In this document: positions 62,535 to 64,000 of the stretch, one piece after another | Layout of the letters: every line of letters starts with the position of its first letter | How positions within the stretch are numbered: position 1 is the first letter of the stretch | Assembly (NCBI RefSeq): GCF_042665195.1 | Contig: NZ_JBHTBW010000052.1 | Coordinates: 5,451 to 69,450, forward strand | Reading direction: 5' to 3' | Source: Laceyella putida | GTDB lineage: Bacteria; Bacillota; Bacilli; Thermoactinomycetales; Thermoactinomycetaceae | DNA length: 64,000 bases | The notes under the pieces: model-generated | Database searches by the model: none | Told to the model about the DNA's origin: nothing | What the model saw: the letters and a program-made list of their open reading frames with translations, nothing else | Made by a program: the position numbers and the translations under genes

Positions 62535-62608
62535 AAAAAGCCGTGAATGCAGTTGCACCCACGGCTAATCAAGCAGATTCTATGCCGACCGAGAAAGGGG
62601 AGAATCTG
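62535..62608 (-). promoter_or_regulatory. Attenuator-like leader of the MFS gene
   Basis: On the minus strand a first stem cagattct/agaatctg (62608-62574) is followed by a second, agccgtg/cacggct (62566-62535), with TTTTT immediately after, 60 bases before the MFS start. The second is a plausible intrinsic terminator inside the leader. Comparable leaders control antibiotic-inducible exporters. Confidence 0.55.
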
Positions 62609-63039
62609 ACAAGACGGAAATAAACCTCATTACATGGGTACACTTTAACAGAGCATAAGAAAGGGTACCGACGACCGCTTTCCACCCTCCACCTGCCTGC
62701 TTTTCATGCAAACAGCGTCTGCATTCAATTTCTTCTCTTTGCAAAAAGAGAGTTAGAATACAAACAAAGTGCCCATGTTAGAGATTAATACCACCTTTCT
62801 CCAATTTGAATACCCTTGTATTTTAACATATCCGTCAATCTCTGTCAAATCATTTCTGAATCTTTTTGTTTGTCACCAATTGCCGATACAACGCTGGTTA
62901 AACCGTCATAATCAAAAAACGAGACTTAGTACATTCTGAGTCTCGCTCCTTTGTTTATCCCCACAATCCCCAGGTTCTTGTATTATGTCTCCTTTTCACC
63001 TTCGTTTGCGTGGAGAAGATACTTCGAGCTTCTCAACAG
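62609..63039. other. Intergenic, nothing identified
   Basis: Contains the upstream promoter region of the MFS gene and AT-rich sequence. A short hairpin with gagactt/gagtctc-like arms lies near 62920-62946. No gene seen. Confidence 0.4.
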
Positions 63040-63299
63040 ATAATGATAACACATTCATCCAAGGTTCCGCTGCCGATGAAACGGCCTGGCAAGAAACGGT
63101 GACGGATACCATTGCCGTACACAGGGAATTGGTTCACCTGCTAAGTTCCATGGCAGACGAAAAGTTTGATGAGTTCCTGCCCGCTTTGCCCATCTGGGAG
63201 CAAGTAACCAACATTGCCCTGCATGACGCCTATCATACGGGACAGATCGTCTAATTGCGCAAATTGCAAGGTTCATGGCCGGAAAGACGCGAAATGTAA
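63040..63299 (+). pseudogene. DinB-family protein remnant
   Basis: The stretch NTFIQGSAADETAWQETVTD, IAVHRELVHLL and WEQVTNIALHDAYHTGQIV is the C-terminal half of a DinB/YfiT metal-dependent fold, with the final HDAYHTGQI histidines. A TAA at 63252-63254 replaces an expected Tyr codon; after it the frame continues LRKLQGSWPERREM to TAA 63297-63299. The N-terminal half is absent. Not functional. Confidence 0.7.
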
Positions 63300-63338
63300 C
63301 AAATAGGACCTCCTAACCGTTTCTCTTCCTCAATATAC

Positions 63339-63382
63339 AACCAACCTAGGGGCTTGGGCTTGTCCATTCCCCTAGGTTGGTT
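63339..63382. terminator. Convergent terminator
   Basis: aaccaacctagggg pairs exactly with cccctaggttggtt around a 16-base loop. It lies 12 bases past the stop of the minus-strand nuclease. Confidence 0.8.
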
Positions 63383-63394
63383 AACGGGTTGAAT

Positions 63395-63805
63395 CTATCT
63401 CACAATAAACTTCACTTTGGTCCCATCTGGATACGGTTCCACCTGATTTCCCACCCAAGCCCCGGCACCCCGGTTATCGGAAGGAGAAATGTAACGGATA
63501 TCCGCACCATAACCTCCCTCTAAACACATCGCCATCGGCCACTCATCACGGTCATATCCTTCACGGGTCGGCCATCCTTCAAGAGATTGCTCACGACGTT
63601 CATCCGCGCCATCCCGATCAATCGTGCACACCTCAGGGTGTCCCGCCGCAATCGCATCACGGATATGATCTCCCGTTTCGGGATAACGACTGAGCGGAAA
63701 ATACAATACCACATCATACTCGCCGGCAGCTTGAATGGGCTGCGGCACAAACATCGCCAAAACCAAAACCATGATTAACAGGGAACGACAAAGCAGCCTG
63801 TACAT
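63395..63805 (-). CDS. Secreted NucA/NucB-type deoxyribonuclease
   Basis: 136 residues from ATG 63805 (GGGGAG upstream). A signal peptide (LLIMVLVLAMFVPQPIQAA) is followed by the NucB domain: YPETGDHIRDAIAAGHPEVC, the catalytic DRDEWPMAMCLEGG with Asp and Glu, and DNRGAGAWVGNQ. In Bacillus NucB degrades DNA of the mother cell or biofilm matrix and is induced during sporulation. Cysteines at the expected places may pair. Confidence 0.92.
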   Translation of the reverse strand: MYRLLCRSLLIMVLVLAMFVPQPIQAAGEYDVVLYFPLSRYPETGDHIRDAIAAGHPEVCTIDRDGADERREQSLEGWPTREGYDRDEWPMAMCLEGGYGADIRYISPSDNRGAGAWVGNQVEPYPDGTKVKFIVR

Positions 63806-63958
63806 GATGTAATACACTCCCCATCAAATAACATTTTAATAACAAATAAAACTATAACTTGATCCGATTGATTTTATACTAATTTATTATTAGAAAATAG
63901 TAAAGATTAAGTTTTCGTCAGAATGATTATATTTAGTAGAGTAGGGAACTGAAACTTT

Positions 63959-63980
63959 TGGCGACCTTTCGGGTCGCCTT
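63959..63980 (+). terminator. Hairpin at the right edge
   Basis: ggcgacc pairs with gggtcgcc around a tttc loop. It probably ends or begins a unit beyond the window. Confidence 0.5.
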
Positions 63981-64000
63981 ACTCATTTCAACTCCCCCTC

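Noticed and set aside
1..64000. tRNA or rRNA genes
   Set aside because: No cloverleaf arms with a GGTTCGAATCC-type T-loop or rRNA landmarks were noticed on either strand, though a covariance search was not possible.

Overview
The window looks like chromosomal DNA of an endospore-forming, low-to-mid GC Gram-positive bacterium (Bacillales). Support comes from a GerA-type germination operon, a NucB-like nuclease, a lysine riboswitch in front of lysA, a gltAB pair with divergent gltC, and strong GGAGG-type ribosome binding sites with frequent TTG/GTG starts. The protein flavour suggests something near Thermoactinomycetaceae, but that family placement is inference only.

Layout: 0-2.5 kb, a MocR regulator diverges from a GNAT gene across a perfect palindrome. 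3-4.6 kb, an AT-rich threonine-synthase-like gene lies between two inverted copies of a 135-bp TA-flanked repeat. 4.7-7.4 kb holds a putative aminolipid operon (OlsB-like N-acyltransferase, LpxL/HtrB-like acyltransferase, DedA protein). 7.5-11.7 kb is a decaying germinant-receptor operon. 11.9-16.2 kb carries a TetR regulator with a C45 acyltransferase-like gene, a DUF2238 membrane protein, a small secreted-peptide ORF and an MHS-family transporter. 17-26.5 kb has an ABC exporter and gltD/gltA/gltC. 27-34.5 kb is a sigma-54-controlled GABA-type catabolic locus: aldehyde dehydrogenase, a frameshifted aminotransferase, a permease, and an enhancer-binding activator with matching palindromic upstream sites. 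35-41 kb contains an M28 peptidase with a frameshift, GNATs, a tyrosine recombinase with a dif-like site upstream, and an SgcJ-like protein. 41.3-43 kb is cidAB behind a collapsed LysR gene. 44.2-47.7 kb is a MoxR-type AAA+ operon behind a LexA-box-like site. 47.8-49.4 kb is the lysine riboswitch and lysA. 50.2-51.8 kb is a graveyard of a group II intron and an IS3 element. 52-57 kb has nfi, an acyl-CoA-synthetase-like gene, an APH-fold kinase and a patch of foreign GC-rich DNA. 57.4-64 kb contains a YkgJ protein, a repeat-truncated EamA transporter with its GntR regulator, YciI, a HAD remnant, a TipA-like MerR gene that has lost its DNA-binding half, an MFS transporter with an attenuator-like leader, a DinB remnant and a NucB-like secreted nuclease.

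Two themes stand out. The first is a family of short, non-autonomous, TA-flanked repeats that share an internal core but carry two different kinds of ends; they interrupt or border several genes and one even overlaps the -24 box of a sigma-54 promoter. The second is heavy gene decay: at least ten genes are truncated, frameshifted or internally deleted. Several single-base lesions lie in homopolymers and could be sequencing errors. All similarity statements come from reading motifs by eye; no database search was run.
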